The notes under the pieces are model-generated. The model was not told where the DNA came from. It searched no databases and worked only from the letters and a program-made list of their open reading frames with translations. A program made the translations under genes and the position numbers. From Rhodovulum sp. P5 (GTDB lineage: Bacteria; Pseudomonadota; Alphaproteobacteria; Rhodobacterales; Rhodobacteraceae), in the NCBI RefSeq assembly GCF_002079305.1, contig NZ_CP015039.1:827501-891500 (forward strand): a stretch of 64,000 nt of DNA, given 5' to 3'. The stretch's first letter is position 1. Each line of letters starts with the position of its first letter. This document shows, one piece after another, positions 1 to 8,353 of this stretch.

Positions 1-450
1 TACAAGCGCCCGGGCGATTTCCATCCGCCGCCGGTGGCCGCCATTCAGCGCGCGAACCTTTTCCCCCGCACGTTCGCGCATCTGCAGCCGGTCGAGCGCC
101 GCGTCGATCCGCCGCCCGGCATCCCGCCCCGACAGCCCGTGCAGCGCCGCGAAATAGCGCATGTTCCGCATCACGCTCATGTCCAGATCCAGCGTCGGCT
201 GCTGGAACACCACACCGATGGAGGCCAGCGCCGCAAGCGGTGCCCGGGCAATGTCGTGCCCGGCGACCTCGATCCGGCCCTCCCGCGCCACGCGCAGACG
301 GGTCAGCAGGGAAAAGAGAGTCGACTTGCCCGCACCGTTCGGCCCCAGCAGGGCCGAAAACCCCGGCTCCAACGCGAAGGACACGCCATCAAGCGCCTTC
401 TTGGGCCCGTAGGACATGTTCAGATCGGTGACGCGCAGGGTGGTGGTCAT
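1..450 (-). CDS. ABC transporter ATP-binding protein, PQQ-alcohol-dehydrogenase type (PedB/LutE-like), 3' end outside the window
   Basis: The first 150 codons are present and the gene runs off the left edge. It starts MTTTLRVTDLNMSYG. Walker A (LLGPNGAGKST) is followed by the Q-loop (VVFQQPTLD). The signature region reads LNGGHRRRMEIARALV, with LNGGH in place of LSGGQ. That variant is what I know from the ATPase of ABC systems beside PQQ alcohol dehydrogenases (P. putida Ped, Methylorubrum Lut). It is the last visible gene of a minus-strand operon that also encodes the matching binding protein (4240-5421) and YVTN protein (3257-4228). The permease is expected just outside the window. Likely role: energising import of a factor needed by XoxF, possibly a lanthanide. 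The substrate is inferred. Confidence 0.85.
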   Translation of the reverse strand, partial: MTTTLRVTDLNMSYGPKKALDGVSFALEPGFSALLGPNGAGKSTLFSLLTRLRVAREGRIEVAGHDIARAPLAALASIGVVFQQPTLDLDMSVMRNMRYFAALHGLSGRDAGRRIDAALDRLQMRERAGEKVRALNGGHRRRMEIARALV

Positions 451-453
451 GGC

Positions 454-885
454 TTACTGAATCGTGATCTCGACCCGCTGGCTTTCACCGGTGGAGCCGG
501 GAATGCGCAGCACGTAGCGGCCCGGCTTGATCGCGATGAACTCGATCTCCATCGTGCCCGCATCGTCGAATTCGACGCTTTCGATACCGAAGGGGCGCAC
601 TTCCAGATCGTTGATGACGATCTCGTTGATCCAGATGGCCCGGAAAAACCCCGCCCCTTCAAGGCCAAGCTCGCCGGTGCCGTCCGAGGTGATTTCAAGC
701 TCATACCCGGTGCCGGATTTCAGGGTGATGGGACCATCGGCCAGCGGCTTGCCGACGCTCAGGGTGATCTCGGGCATCTCCTCCATATTGGTCGAAGACA
801 GGATCCCGGCAAAGCCGAAGTCATGGGCTGTGGCGGGCGCCGCCTGCATTGCGGCCAACAGGGCGGCAAGGGCGAGGTGTTTCAT
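454..885 (-). CDS. small exported protein, cupredoxin-like fold without obvious copper ligands
   Basis: 143 aa with a clear signal peptide (MKHLALAALLAAMQAAPATAHDF); the mature protein would begin at or near His-Asp. The C-terminal half is beta-rich and ends in IKPGRYVLRIPGSTG, resembling the last strands of a cupredoxin. The Cys/His/Met ligand set of a type-1 copper site is absent and the mature chain has no Cys. The stop is 3 bases before the ABC ATPase start, and the start overlaps the previous gene's stop (ATGA), so it is co-translated with two ABC systems. A periplasmic accessory role in the quinoprotein/lanthanide system is inferred. The family assignment is uncertain. Confidence 0.7.
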   Translation of the reverse strand: MKHLALAALLAAMQAAPATAHDFGFAGILSSTNMEEMPEITLSVGKPLADGPITLKSGTGYELEITSDGTGELGLEGAGFFRAIWINEIVINDLEVRPFGIESVEFDDAGTMEIEFIAIKPGRYVLRIPGSTGESQRVEITIQ

Positions 886-1493
886 CGGTCATTCCTTCCA
901 TTCGAGGTCAGGGTGGCGGGCTGGCCGTCCAGATACAGGATGCGCGTGGCAAGGCGCTCAGCCTCGGCCCGCGCATGGGTCACGAACAGCGTGGCGGGCC
1001 GGGTGTCGGCAATCAGCCGCTCGGTCAGCGTCAGCATGGTTTCCGCCGTCTCGGCGTCGAGAGAGACGAACGGTTCATCGAGGATCAGGAGGTCGGGCTG
1101 CCCGGCAAACGCCCGGGCCAGCGCAAGGCGGCGCTGTTGACCCAGCGACAACTGCCCCGGAAACGCATCGGCCTTGTCGGTCAACCCAACACGGCTCAAC
1201 ATCAGCCGCGCGTCACCCTCCGACAGGCCGGGATGAACAAGGGTCAGGTTCCGGACCGCGCTGCGCCAAGGCAGAAGCGTCGGCTCCTGAAACACCATCC
1301 CGATGCGGTCGGGGCGGACAACCTGCCCCTCGAAATCCTGATCCAGCCCCGCCACGATCCGCAACAGCGTCGATTTCCCGATGCCGGAGGGACCGAAGAT
1401 CGCCAGCGTCTCCCCCGGCGCGATGTCGAAGCCGACCCGCCCCAGAACGGGGACGCCACCATAGGCCTTTTCCCGGATGTCCACACGGATCAT
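882..1493 (-). CDS. NitT/TauT-type ABC transporter ATP-binding protein
   Basis: 203 aa starting MIRVDIREKAYGG. Walker A is GPSGIGKST, the Q-loop follows in MVFQEPTLLPW, the signature is LSLGQQRRLALARA, Walker B is LLILDEPF, and the H-loop is in LFVTHARAEA. The protein is shorter than usual for the class (about 240-260 aa), mainly at the C-terminus. It overlaps the permease gene upstream (4 bases) and the small exported protein downstream. With 1490-2239 and 2246-3220 it forms a complete importer. Substrate unknown. Confidence 0.9.
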   Translation of the reverse strand: MIRVDIREKAYGGVPVLGRVGFDIAPGETLAIFGPSGIGKSTLLRIVAGLDQDFEGQVVRPDRIGMVFQEPTLLPWRSAVRNLTLVHPGLSEGDARLMLSRVGLTDKADAFPGQLSLGQQRRLALARAFAGQPDLLILDEPFVSLDAETAETMLTLTERLIADTRPATLFVTHARAEAERLATRILYLDGQPATLTSNGRNDR

Positions 1494-2239
1494 GCGGTGC
1501 GCCAGCGCCGGACCCGGCGTTCCCACGGTTGCAGCAGAAGCCATTCGACCGCCAGCATCACCGCGATAAAGGACAGCGCATAGACCAGAACCATGCCGAC
1601 GTCGAACAACTGGAAATACAGGTGGATCTGAAAGCCCACCCCACTCGACCGGCCCAGAAATTCCACCACCAGCACGATCTTCCAGATCACGGCCACTCCC
1701 GACCGCGCCGCCGCCGCGATGAACGGCGCCAGTTGCGGCATCAGCACATGCCGCAGCCGCGCCGTCCACGACATCCGATAGACCGCGGACATCGCGTCCA
1801 GATCGCGGGAGAACGCCCTCGCCCCCTCCCGGATCATCGTCGTGACCTGCGGTACCTTGTTCAGCGTCACGGCGGCAATCGCCGCCGTCTCGTTCAATCC
1901 GATCCACAGATAGCACAGAACGATCAGAACCAGCGCCGGAAGGTTCAGGAACACCACCAGCCACGGGTCCAGCCACCGATCGATCCGCGGGAACCGCCCC
2001 ATGACCAGCCCAAGCGCCAGACCCAGCGTCATCGCCAGCCCAAAGGCCCAGACCACACGCAGCAGCGTGTGGCCCAGGTGATAAGGCAGTTCGCCCGACA
2101 GCATCTCGCGCCAGAACGGCCCGATCAGGGCGAAAGGTTGCGGCAGGATCTGCGGATCCGCCGTCAGTGCCGCCGCCCCGATCCACAGGGCCAGCAACCC
2201 CAAAAGGGAAATCGCCGGTACGCCGATCCGTTCTGGCAT
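1490..2239 (-). CDS. NitT/TauT-type ABC transporter permease
   Basis: 249-aa inner-membrane protein with about six hydrophobic segments. The binding-protein-dependent permease fold is supported by the cytoplasmic loop region KVPQVTTMIREGARAFS and the EAA-like stretch around YRMSWTARLRHVLMPQLAP. Its stop overlaps the ATPase start by 4 bases, and the binding-protein gene ends 6 bases upstream, so the three are one transcription unit. It resembles SsuC/TauC/NrtB-type permeases in length and layout. The sequence does not show which compound is moved. Confidence 0.9.
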   Translation of the reverse strand: MPERIGVPAISLLGLLALWIGAAALTADPQILPQPFALIGPFWREMLSGELPYHLGHTLLRVVWAFGLAMTLGLALGLVMGRFPRIDRWLDPWLVVFLNLPALVLIVLCYLWIGLNETAAIAAVTLNKVPQVTTMIREGARAFSRDLDAMSAVYRMSWTARLRHVLMPQLAPFIAAAARSGVAVIWKIVLVVEFLGRSSGVGFQIHLYFQLFDVGMVLVYALSFIAVMLAVEWLLLQPWERRVRRWRTA

Positions 2240-2245
2240 GCGCGC

Positions 2246-3220
2246 TCACTCGACCGCCACGAAGGTGCCCTCTGGCAGGGTCGTGGCCTCGCCGACGAGT
2301 TCCGCCCCGCCAAGCTCTGCCATCAGGGCGAGAAAGGCGTTCGCGTCGTCGGGGTCGACATTGCCCGCACCCGGGATCCCCGCGCGCCAGTCCGCGCGCA
2401 GCGCCTGGAACTGGGCGTCGGTCTTGGCATTCATGATCGGGCGGATCGCATCCCACGCGGTATCGTCATCGCGCAGCAATTCCTTAGCCTCGCGCGAGGC
2501 CGCGTACATCGCCTTGGCAATGCCGGGATGCGCGTCCACGAACCCTTCCTTCAGGATGTAGCTTAGCAGCGGGACATCGGGGTTCAGCCCCAGCGCAACC
2601 GACGCCGTCTCGGTCGAGATCAGTTCGCGCATGCCCGACGCCTTCATCTTGGCAAGGAAGTGCCAGAAGTTGATCGCGCCATCGGTCTCCCCCGACAGCC
2701 CGGTCTTGAACACCAGCGGCGGCGCGCCGAAGACCTGCTCGGTCTCTGCCTTCAGATCCATCCCGTATTCCTGTTCGGCATAGGCCCGCAGGATCAGCCA
2801 GCTCTTGTCCAGCGGCCCGCCCGCGATCCCGATCTTGCCGCCCGCCAGATCCGCCAACGTCTCGGCATTGCTGCCGCCGGGCACGACCAGTCCGCCCACC
2901 GCCTTGGAATAGGGGATGGCGACGTAGTCCTTGCCCGCCGCCCGCTGCCGCGCGACCCAGATCCAGTCGGCCACGGCCATGTCGGCCTCGTCCCCCTCAA
3001 GGGCCACGCGCGTCGCACCGTTATCGGCAAAGGGCTGCACCACCAGGTCGAAGCCGTGCTTGGCATCCAGCCCGTTGGCCTTGATCGTCTGCAATTCCCA
3101 GTTCACCGTGCCGATCTTCAGCACAGCGGCGCGGATCACCGGCAGATCGGCGGCCCAGCAGCCTGTGGCCAGCATCAGGCCCAGCATGGCCGCGATCGGG
3201 CCGGTCAGTCGTTTCAGCAT
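2246..3220 (-). CDS. NMT1/TauA-like periplasmic substrate-binding protein
   Basis: 324 aa with a signal peptide ending near GCWAADLP. The region with KIGTVNWELQTIKANGLDAK and the later VVQPFADNGATRVALEGDEAD are typical of the NMT1/SsuA-like binding fold, where the polar run after the first strand lines the pocket. A strong Shine-Dalgarno (GGGAGG) precedes the ATG. The gene sits between the YVTN protein and its own permease and ATPase. Its place inside a PQQ/methanol operon suggests uptake of a cofactor precursor, metal chelate or C1-related compound rather than taurine or nitrate, but this is inference. Confidence 0.88.
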   Translation of the reverse strand: MLKRLTGPIAAMLGLMLATGCWAADLPVIRAAVLKIGTVNWELQTIKANGLDAKHGFDLVVQPFADNGATRVALEGDEADMAVADWIWVARQRAAGKDYVAIPYSKAVGGLVVPGGSNAETLADLAGGKIGIAGGPLDKSWLILRAYAEQEYGMDLKAETEQVFGAPPLVFKTGLSGETDGAINFWHFLAKMKASGMRELISTETASVALGLNPDVPLLSYILKEGFVDAHPGIAKAMYAASREAKELLRDDDTAWDAIRPIMNAKTDAQFQALRADWRAGIPGAGNVDPDDANAFLALMAELGGAELVGEATTLPEGTFVAVE

Positions 3221-3256
3221 GTCTTTCCTCCCAAGACTTGCGCGCGTCTCCGAATT

Positions 3257-4228
3257 TCAGTCTGGCGCCACCACGACGCCCCAGGGCTGTTGCCCCACCG
3301 GGATCGACCGGATCGCCTTTTGCGCGGCCACGTCGATCACCGTGATGTCGTTGGAATTGCCGTTGGTGGTCAGCAGGTATTTCTCATCCGGGGTAAAGGC
3401 CATCTGCCAGACCCGTTGGCCGACGATTATGTATTTCACCACCTCGTGGCTTTCGGCATCCACCACCGCCACCCGGTTCGCCGGCCCGAGCGCCACGAAC
3501 ATCCATTTCCCGTCCGCGGTCACCTTGACCCCCACCGGCTGCAACCATTCCGGCAGCACGCCGGGCACCGCGAACTCGACCTTGTAGCTGAGCGAGGGCG
3601 TGCCATCCTCGGCGATGTCGATCACCGAAACGGTTCCACCGATCTCGGCACTGACGAACAGCTTGCGCCCGTCGGGGGTATATTCGGCATAGCGCGGGCG
3701 CTGATCGACCAGCACGTTGTGCTTGATCTGGTAGTCGTCGGTCGAGATGAAATGCGCCATGTTCGTCGTCTCGGACGTGTTGACCACGAAGGCCCCATCG
3801 GGGCTTATCGCCATGCCTTCGGGTTCTACCCCAACGGCGATCTCGGCCAGAACCGTATGCGCCTGCGTGTCGACCACGGTGACAAGGTTGTCGTCCTCAT
3901 TGGCGATGTAAAGCGGATTGCCGGTGTGATCGAGGACGAAGAGTTCCGGATCAGGGCCGGAGGGCAGCGTGTAAAGCTCCCGATAATCCCCGGTGTCGAA
4001 AACCCGCACCGTGTCGTCATCGGACGCGCAGACATAAAGCAGCGTGCCATCCGGGCTCATCGTGATGCCGCGGGGCCGGTTCCCGGCGTCGAATTCGGCC
4101 AGAACCTCCCAGCCGTCACTGTCGATGACGGTGACGGTGTTGCCCTTCTCGTTGCTGACGAACACCTTGTTGGCCAGCGCCGGGGCCGCGGTCAGCGCCA
4201 GCACGGCGGCATACAGGATCGGTTTCAT
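3257..4228 (-). CDS. exported YVTN-type beta-propeller protein of PQQ-dependent catabolism (PedA2-like)
   Basis: About 323 aa. The start is placed at the second ATG (MKPILYAAVLALTAAPALA) because an AAGGGG ribosome-binding site lies six bases before it. The alternative ATG at 4243 overlaps the previous stop and would add five residues before the signal peptide. The mature protein is a run of beta-propeller blades with repeated cores such as VTVIDSDGWEVLAEF, VTVVDTQAHTVLAEI and ITVIDVAAQKAI. Such propellers accompany the PQQ-linked ABC system (PedA2 in P. putida). It probably acts in the periplasm with the binding protein 4240-5421. The ligand is unknown. Confidence 0.85.
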   Translation of the reverse strand: MKPILYAAVLALTAAPALANKVFVSNEKGNTVTVIDSDGWEVLAEFDAGNRPRGITMSPDGTLLYVCASDDDTVRVFDTGDYRELYTLPSGPDPELFVLDHTGNPLYIANEDDNLVTVVDTQAHTVLAEIAVGVEPEGMAISPDGAFVVNTSETTNMAHFISTDDYQIKHNVLVDQRPRYAEYTPDGRKLFVSAEIGGTVSVIDIAEDGTPSLSYKVEFAVPGVLPEWLQPVGVKVTADGKWMFVALGPANRVAVVDAESHEVVKYIIVGQRVWQMAFTPDEKYLLTTNGNSNDITVIDVAAQKAIRSIPVGQQPWGVVVAPD

Positions 4229-4239
4229 CGCGGTCCCCT

Positions 4240-5421
4240 TCATTGGAAAGCCGTGCAGCCGGATTCGGGTTCGTCCAGCCCCAGCGTGTCCAGCGGCGAG
4301 CGTTGGTGCAGATACCCCTGCTGGGGTGACACGCTGACCGTGATACGCCCGTCAAACAGAAGGATCGGCTGCCGCATCTGGCCGTTCCACGGACGGAACG
4401 TCACCGGCACCCCCTTGAAGGCCGCCAGTTCGAACGCATCGCTCAGGATATAGTCCCGCAACACCGCCGGTTCGGCCGACGAGGTGCGCGTCACGGCCTC
4501 TCCGATCACGCGCAGCGCCAGCCAGACCTGATAATCTTCTTCGCGCACGTACCGGCCCGTCAGCGCCTCGAACCGGCGCTGGAACTGCGTGGCGCCCCAG
4601 GCCTCATGCGTGGCATGGAAGGTAACCGGGCGCAGCCCCGCCGCGCCCATGACCGGCCGCGGCGTCCACAGGTGGAACGGCAGATAGGGGGCGAAAACGT
4701 CAGAGGCATCGGCAGCCACCACGATGTCGTGCCGCTTCGGGTCCTGCATGAACACCGGCAACTGCCGTTGCACCAGCACATGCCCGGTATCGGTGCGCCG
4801 CCCGCCGCCGGTACCCTCGAACTCCCGCTCCTCCACGATGCGGGCCCCGAACTTGGCCGCGGCATCGCGATAGGCCTGCGCCAGGTCCCTGTCCGCGGGG
4901 TTGGAGCCCGCGACCAAGACCCAGCTGTCCCATTTCTTCCACATCGCGAATTGCGCCACCGCGTCGGCCAGCATCGCCTGGCTTGGCGCGACATGCAGCA
5001 GGTTGGCGCGACAATCCTGGCCACGCAGCGTCGTGCCCCGCGCGCCGGCATTGACCACCAGCACATCCTCACCGGCCAGATCGGCAAGGCGCAGCACGTC
5101 CTGATCTGCACCCAGAAGCACGATCAGATGAACGCCGTCCGCCAGAAGCCGCTCCAGTGCCTCGTCCGCCTGTTCGGGCGTCGCGGCAACCATGTCTGTG
5201 CTGTAGGTATGGCCCAGAAATCGGCCGGTTGTCTGATTGTCCTCGTCCGCCAGAAGCCCGCCCGCGAAACCGACATCCGCCGGCACCTCGTCAAAGCGGG
5301 AGATCGGGGCGACCCGCGGATAGTCTAGACGCAGGACGGCACTACGCACCTCGACCGCCGCGGCGGCACTCCCCGTGGCAATCATCGCAAGCACCAGAAG
5401 CACCCGCCAAACGATTGTCAT
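4240..5421 (-). CDS. ABC transporter substrate-binding protein of the PQQ-dependent alcohol dehydrogenase system (PedA1/LutA-like)
   Basis: 393 aa with a signal peptide (MTIVWRVLLVLAMIATGSAAAA). It has the type-I periplasmic-binding layout of the family found beside PQQ alcohol dehydrogenases. Visible stretches are LIVLLGADQDVLRLADLAG, the Cys-containing GQDCRANLLHVAPS, and the C-terminal FRPWNGQMRQPILLF. It is the first gene of the minus-strand operon and faces the plus-strand unit at 5541 across 119 bases. P. putida Ped and Methylorubrum Lut homologues are linked to lanthanide uptake (established knowledge). Here that role is inferred from family and from the XoxF nearby. Confidence 0.87.
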   Translation of the reverse strand: MTIVWRVLLVLAMIATGSAAAAVEVRSAVLRLDYPRVAPISRFDEVPADVGFAGGLLADEDNQTTGRFLGHTYSTDMVAATPEQADEALERLLADGVHLIVLLGADQDVLRLADLAGEDVLVVNAGARGTTLRGQDCRANLLHVAPSQAMLADAVAQFAMWKKWDSWVLVAGSNPADRDLAQAYRDAAAKFGARIVEEREFEGTGGGRRTDTGHVLVQRQLPVFMQDPKRHDIVVAADASDVFAPYLPFHLWTPRPVMGAAGLRPVTFHATHEAWGATQFQRRFEALTGRYVREEDYQVWLALRVIGEAVTRTSSAEPAVLRDYILSDAFELAAFKGVPVTFRPWNGQMRQPILLFDGRITVSVSPQQGYLHQRSPLDTLGLDEPESGCTAFQ

Positions 5422-5540
5422 GTCTTCCTCCCGAAAGGCCTCTCGCGTGCCCTGTAATGATGCTGCCAGATGGCACCGGGACTATGAAACCGATACTTAA
5501 GGCGCATTGCGGGAAACGGGCCTTGCCCTAGGCTTGCGCC
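5422..5540. promoter_or_regulatory. divergent intergenic region between the Ped/Lut-like ABC operon and the plus-strand accessory unit
   Basis: These 119 bases separate two divergent start codons and must hold both promoters. Minus-strand ribosome-binding sequence (GGGAGGA) is visible just before 5421. An AT-richer patch (AAACCGATACTTAAGG) lies in the middle. I could not fix -35/-10 boxes with confidence. Confidence 0.4.
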
Positions 5541-6059
5541 ATGTTGCGCCTCGTTTTCCTGTCCCTTGCCGCCTGCACCGTGCTTTCGACGGCCGCCGCC
5601 GCGCGGGTGGACCTGCCCCGGCTTGACCGGGCCGGGCCGGTGGCGTTCCTTGGCATCGTCTTTCTCGACACCTCCACCGAAGGGGCCTATTTCGGCGAAC
5701 GCCCGGATGAACTGGCCCGCATTGCCCTGCTGGAGGACGCCGTGCGCGACCGTTTCGCCATGGAAGGGTTCACGCTGATGGACCTGTCGCCCATTGCCCA
5801 GCAGTTGGAAAACACCGTGAACCCGGCCAACTGCTATGGCTGCGAGGTGCGGATGGGCCGGAAACTTGGCGCGACCTATGTTCTGGTCGGCGAGGTTCAG
5901 AAAGTATCGAACCTGATCCTGTCGATGAACCTCGTGATGCGCGAGGTCGAGACCGGACAGATGGTGCGCGGTCAGTCGGTCGATATCCGGTCCAACACCG
6001 ACGACTCGTGGCTGCGCGGCATCCGCTACATCCTGAAAAACCATTTCTTCAAGGAGTGA
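5541..6059 (+). CDS. exported DUF3280/DUF2380-like protein of quinoprotein gene clusters
   Basis: 172 aa with a signal peptide (MLRLVFLSLAACTVLSTAAAA). The core reads VAFLGIVFLDTSTEG near the N-terminus and LGATYVLVGEVQKVSNLIL later. The paired Cys in NCYGCEVRM and the C-terminal RGIRYILKNHFF fit the family I recall from PQQ/methanol clusters (DUF3280, related to DUF2380). The fold resembles domains that sense or bind ligands in the periplasm, but no function is established. It leads the plus-strand unit 5541-8353 and is followed after 11 bases by the SRPBCC gene. Confidence 0.75.
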   Translation: MLRLVFLSLAACTVLSTAAAARVDLPRLDRAGPVAFLGIVFLDTSTEGAYFGERPDELARIALLEDAVRDRFAMEGFTLMDLSPIAQQLENTVNPANCYGCEVRMGRKLGATYVLVGEVQKVSNLILSMNLVMREVETGQMVRGQSVDIRSNTDDSWLRGIRYILKNHFFKE

Positions 6060-6070
6060 GGGAGGACTTC

Positions 6071-6613
6071 GTGAAACATATAGGACGACGCGCCGCGCTG
6101 GCGGGCCTTGTGACATTGGTGCCCGCGATGGCGCTGGCCCACGGGCCGACCCGGCAAAAGGTCACCGTCACGCGTGAGGTGGCCGCCGACCCCGCAACGG
6201 TCTGGGCCGCCATCGGCGATTTCCAGGACATGACTTGGCATCCCGCCATCGCCGCAACCACCGGTGAGGGCGGCAATGCCATCGATGCCACCCGCGTTCT
6301 GCATCTGGGCTCGTCGGACGGGCCGACCATCGACGAGGTGCTTTACAAATACGACGCCGGCAAGATGACCTATTCCTACCGGATCACGGATGTGAAGGTC
6401 GAGGTGCTGCCGGTCACCAACTATTCCTCGCATCTGACGGTCAAGCCGCGCGACGGCGGCGGGTCGATCGTGGAATGGCGCGGCGCGTTCTATCGGGGCT
6501 ACCCCAACAACGATCCGCCGGCGGAATTGAATGACGAGGCCGCGATCAAGGCCGTGACGGGCGTCTATGAGGCCGGCCTCGACGCGCTGGTGGCGCGCTT
6601 TGGCGCGCCATAG
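6071..6613 (+). CDS. exported SRPBCC-domain protein
   Basis: 180 aa from a GTG start at 6071, chosen because GGGAGG lies just upstream and the product then begins MKHIGRRAALAGLVTLVPAMA, a signal with a twin-arginine-like pair. The mature part has the START/SRPBCC opening VTREVAADPATVWAAIGDF and the closing helix YEAGLDALVARF of polyketide-cyclase-type lipid or ligand binders. A periplasmic SRPBCC protein is unusual, but such genes recur next to PQQ dehydrogenases. The stop lies 47 bases inside the next gene's longest frame. Ligand unknown. Confidence 0.85.
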   Translation: MKHIGRRAALAGLVTLVPAMALAHGPTRQKVTVTREVAADPATVWAAIGDFQDMTWHPAIAATTGEGGNAIDATRVLHLGSSDGPTIDEVLYKYDAGKMTYSYRITDVKVEVLPVTNYSSHLTVKPRDGGGSIVEWRGAFYRGYPNNDPPAELNDEAAIKAVTGVYEAGLDALVARFGAP

Positions 6614-7541
6614 ACGACCCTTGGCCCTTATGGCTGCTTGGTCCCTCGCCGTGCCGGTCGCGGCGGGGGACCTGGCCTATGTGACCAACCAGAACAGCAG
6701 CGATCTCAGCATACTGGACCTCGACCTTCGGGCAGAGGTTGAACGCATCGCCGTGCCGGGCAAACCCGCGGGCGTGGCAGCGGCGCAAGGGGGCGGCTTC
6801 TTCACCGTGTCGCCCGACAGCAAGACGGTGCGCCGCTTCGATGCCAAGGGCCGCGAGGTCGCGCAAACCGTATTGGACGGCGGCCCCATCGGCATCGCCG
6901 TCACCCGGGACATCGCTTTCGTCTCCGACTGGTACAATGCCCGGATCTGGTTGCTGGATGCTGAGACGCTGACACAGACCGGAACCCTCGCCACTGGCAG
7001 CGCGCCCGCCGGTCTGGCCGTCTCGCCCGATGGCCGCTGGCTGGCCTCGGCCGACCGGGACGCCGATCAGGTTTCGGTCTTCGATCTGGGCACAGGCGCC
7101 CTGCGGCACCGGGTGGATGTCGGCACGCGCCCCTTCGGCCTTGCCTTCGCCCCGGATGGGCGGCTTTTCGTCGGCAATGTCGGAACAGATGACGTGACGG
7201 TTCTGGACGCTGCCAAGGGGCAAACGCTGGCCACCATTCCCGTCGGCGCCCGCCCCTATGGCGTGGCCTTCGCCCGCGGGCGGGCCTTCGTCACCAACCA
7301 GTATGCCGACACGGTCAGCGTGATCGACCTTGCCACGCTGGCCCCTGTCACCGAAATCGCCGTCGGCGAATACCCCGAAGGGATCGACACCGCCAGCGAC
7401 GGAAAGACGGTGGTCGTGGCCAACTGGTTTTCCAACACCGTCAGCCTGATCGATGCCGAGCGGCTGACGGTGACGGGCGAGATCGCCACCGGCGACGGCC
7501 CCCGTTCCTTCGGCAAGTTCATCGCGCAGGGAGGATTGTGA
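6567..7541 (+). CDS. exported YVTN-family beta-propeller protein
   Basis: 324 aa from the first ATG. ATG at 6630 and TTG at 6600 are alternatives, and none has a good ribosome-binding site. The first ATG overlaps the SRPBCC gene by 47 bases and gives a basic n-region before the hydrophobic PLALMAAWSLAVPVAAG. Repeated blades follow: LSILDLDLRAEVERI, VSVFDLGTGALRHRV, VTVLDAAKGQTLATI, VSVIDLATLAPVTEI. It is a second propeller in the island, similar in type to 3257-4228 but in a different unit. The final TGA overlaps the next ATG by one base. Confidence 0.82.
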   Translation: MRPASTRWWRALARHRRPLALMAAWSLAVPVAAGDLAYVTNQNSSDLSILDLDLRAEVERIAVPGKPAGVAAAQGGGFFTVSPDSKTVRRFDAKGREVAQTVLDGGPIGIAVTRDIAFVSDWYNARIWLLDAETLTQTGTLATGSAPAGLAVSPDGRWLASADRDADQVSVFDLGTGALRHRVDVGTRPFGLAFAPDGRLFVGNVGTDDVTVLDAAKGQTLATIPVGARPYGVAFARGRAFVTNQYADTVSVIDLATLAPVTEIAVGEYPEGIDTASDGKTVVVANWFSNTVSLIDAERLTVTGEIATGDGPRSFGKFIAQGGL

Positions 7542-8353
7542 TGAAGCGACGCCTGTTTATTGGCCTGTGCGCCGCGCTGGCGGTCCCCGCCCCGGCGCTG
7601 GCCGTCACCGCGTGGGAGGATATTTCCAGCCAACTCTATGGTGACCGGCCGCTGATACCCGCCGGCGACCACATCGCGCTGGATGCCCCCTATCGCACCG
7701 ACAACGACGCCCGCACGGTGATCGGCGCCCGCATCGACGGCCCCGATGGCCGCTTGATCGACAAGGTGACCTTGGTGCTGGACGAAAACCCGATGCCGGT
7801 ATCGGCCGTGCTGGATTTCGCCCGCCCCCTGCCCCGCGTGCTGTTCGAACTGACCCTGCGGATCAATGGGCCGACCCCCCTGCATGTAATTGCGGAGACG
7901 ACCGACGGAACGCTCTACGTCGCCGAAGGCTTCGTCAAGACCAGCGGCCAGGGCGCCTGTGCCGCGCCCCCGGGCACCAACCCGGACGATGCACTGGCGA
8001 CGCTGGGCGAGATGACCATCGACCTGTCGCCGCTGTCGGGCAGTGAACTCGCGGCACGACTGGGCGCCCTGTCGCAAGCCGAAGGTCGGCTGGATGTCGG
8101 CATCAGCCATCCCAGCCTGTCGGGCCTGCAAAAGGATCAGGTGACGCTGCTGTTCATCCCGATGCGCTATGTCGAGACGCTGGAAATCGACCTCGACGGT
8201 CAACCCTATGTCGACATTACCGGAAGCATTTCGCTGGCCGAAAACCCGCGCATCGGGATCGGTGCGCCGTCATCCACGCGGCGGGCCGATGTCACGATGA
8301 CCGATACCGACGGGACCGTCACCCATGCCGGCCGGTCGTTCCCGGGTTACTGA
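7541..8353 (+). CDS. SoxYZ-like fusion carrier protein, copy 1 (quinoprotein-associated)
   Basis: 270 aa. The ATG at 7541 is preferred over the adjacent GTG because GGGAGG lies six bases upstream. The signal MKRRLFIGLCAALAVPAPALA has a twin-arginine-like start. Residues about 25-135 are SoxY-like (WEDISSQLYGDR, then LVLDENPMPVSAVLDF). Residues about 170-265 are SoxZ-like (LDVGISHPSLSGLQKD). Cys140, in SGQGACAAP at the domain junction, is the candidate carrier cysteine; free SoxY carries intermediates on a C-terminal GGCGG-type Cys. It is paralogous to 16261-17073. The 3' end overlaps the convergent gene 8347-8892 by 7 bases. Confidence 0.87.
   Translation: MKRRLFIGLCAALAVPAPALAVTAWEDISSQLYGDRPLIPAGDHIALDAPYRTDNDARTVIGARIDGPDGRLIDKVTLVLDENPMPVSAVLDFARPLPRVLFELTLRINGPTPLHVIAETTDGTLYVAEGFVKTSGQGACAAPPGTNPDDALATLGEMTIDLSPLSGSELAARLGALSQAEGRLDVGISHPSLSGLQKDQVTLLFIPMRYVETLEIDLDGQPYVDITGSISLAENPRIGIGAPSSTRRADVTMTDTDGTVTHAGRSFPGY

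Noticed and set aside
527..2566. Long plus-strand open frame of 679 codons
   Set aside because: It runs antisense to the cupredoxin-like, ABC ATPase, permease and binding-protein genes, all of which have clear motifs. The product is Pro/Arg-rich with no signal or domain, as expected for antisense frames in high-GC DNA.
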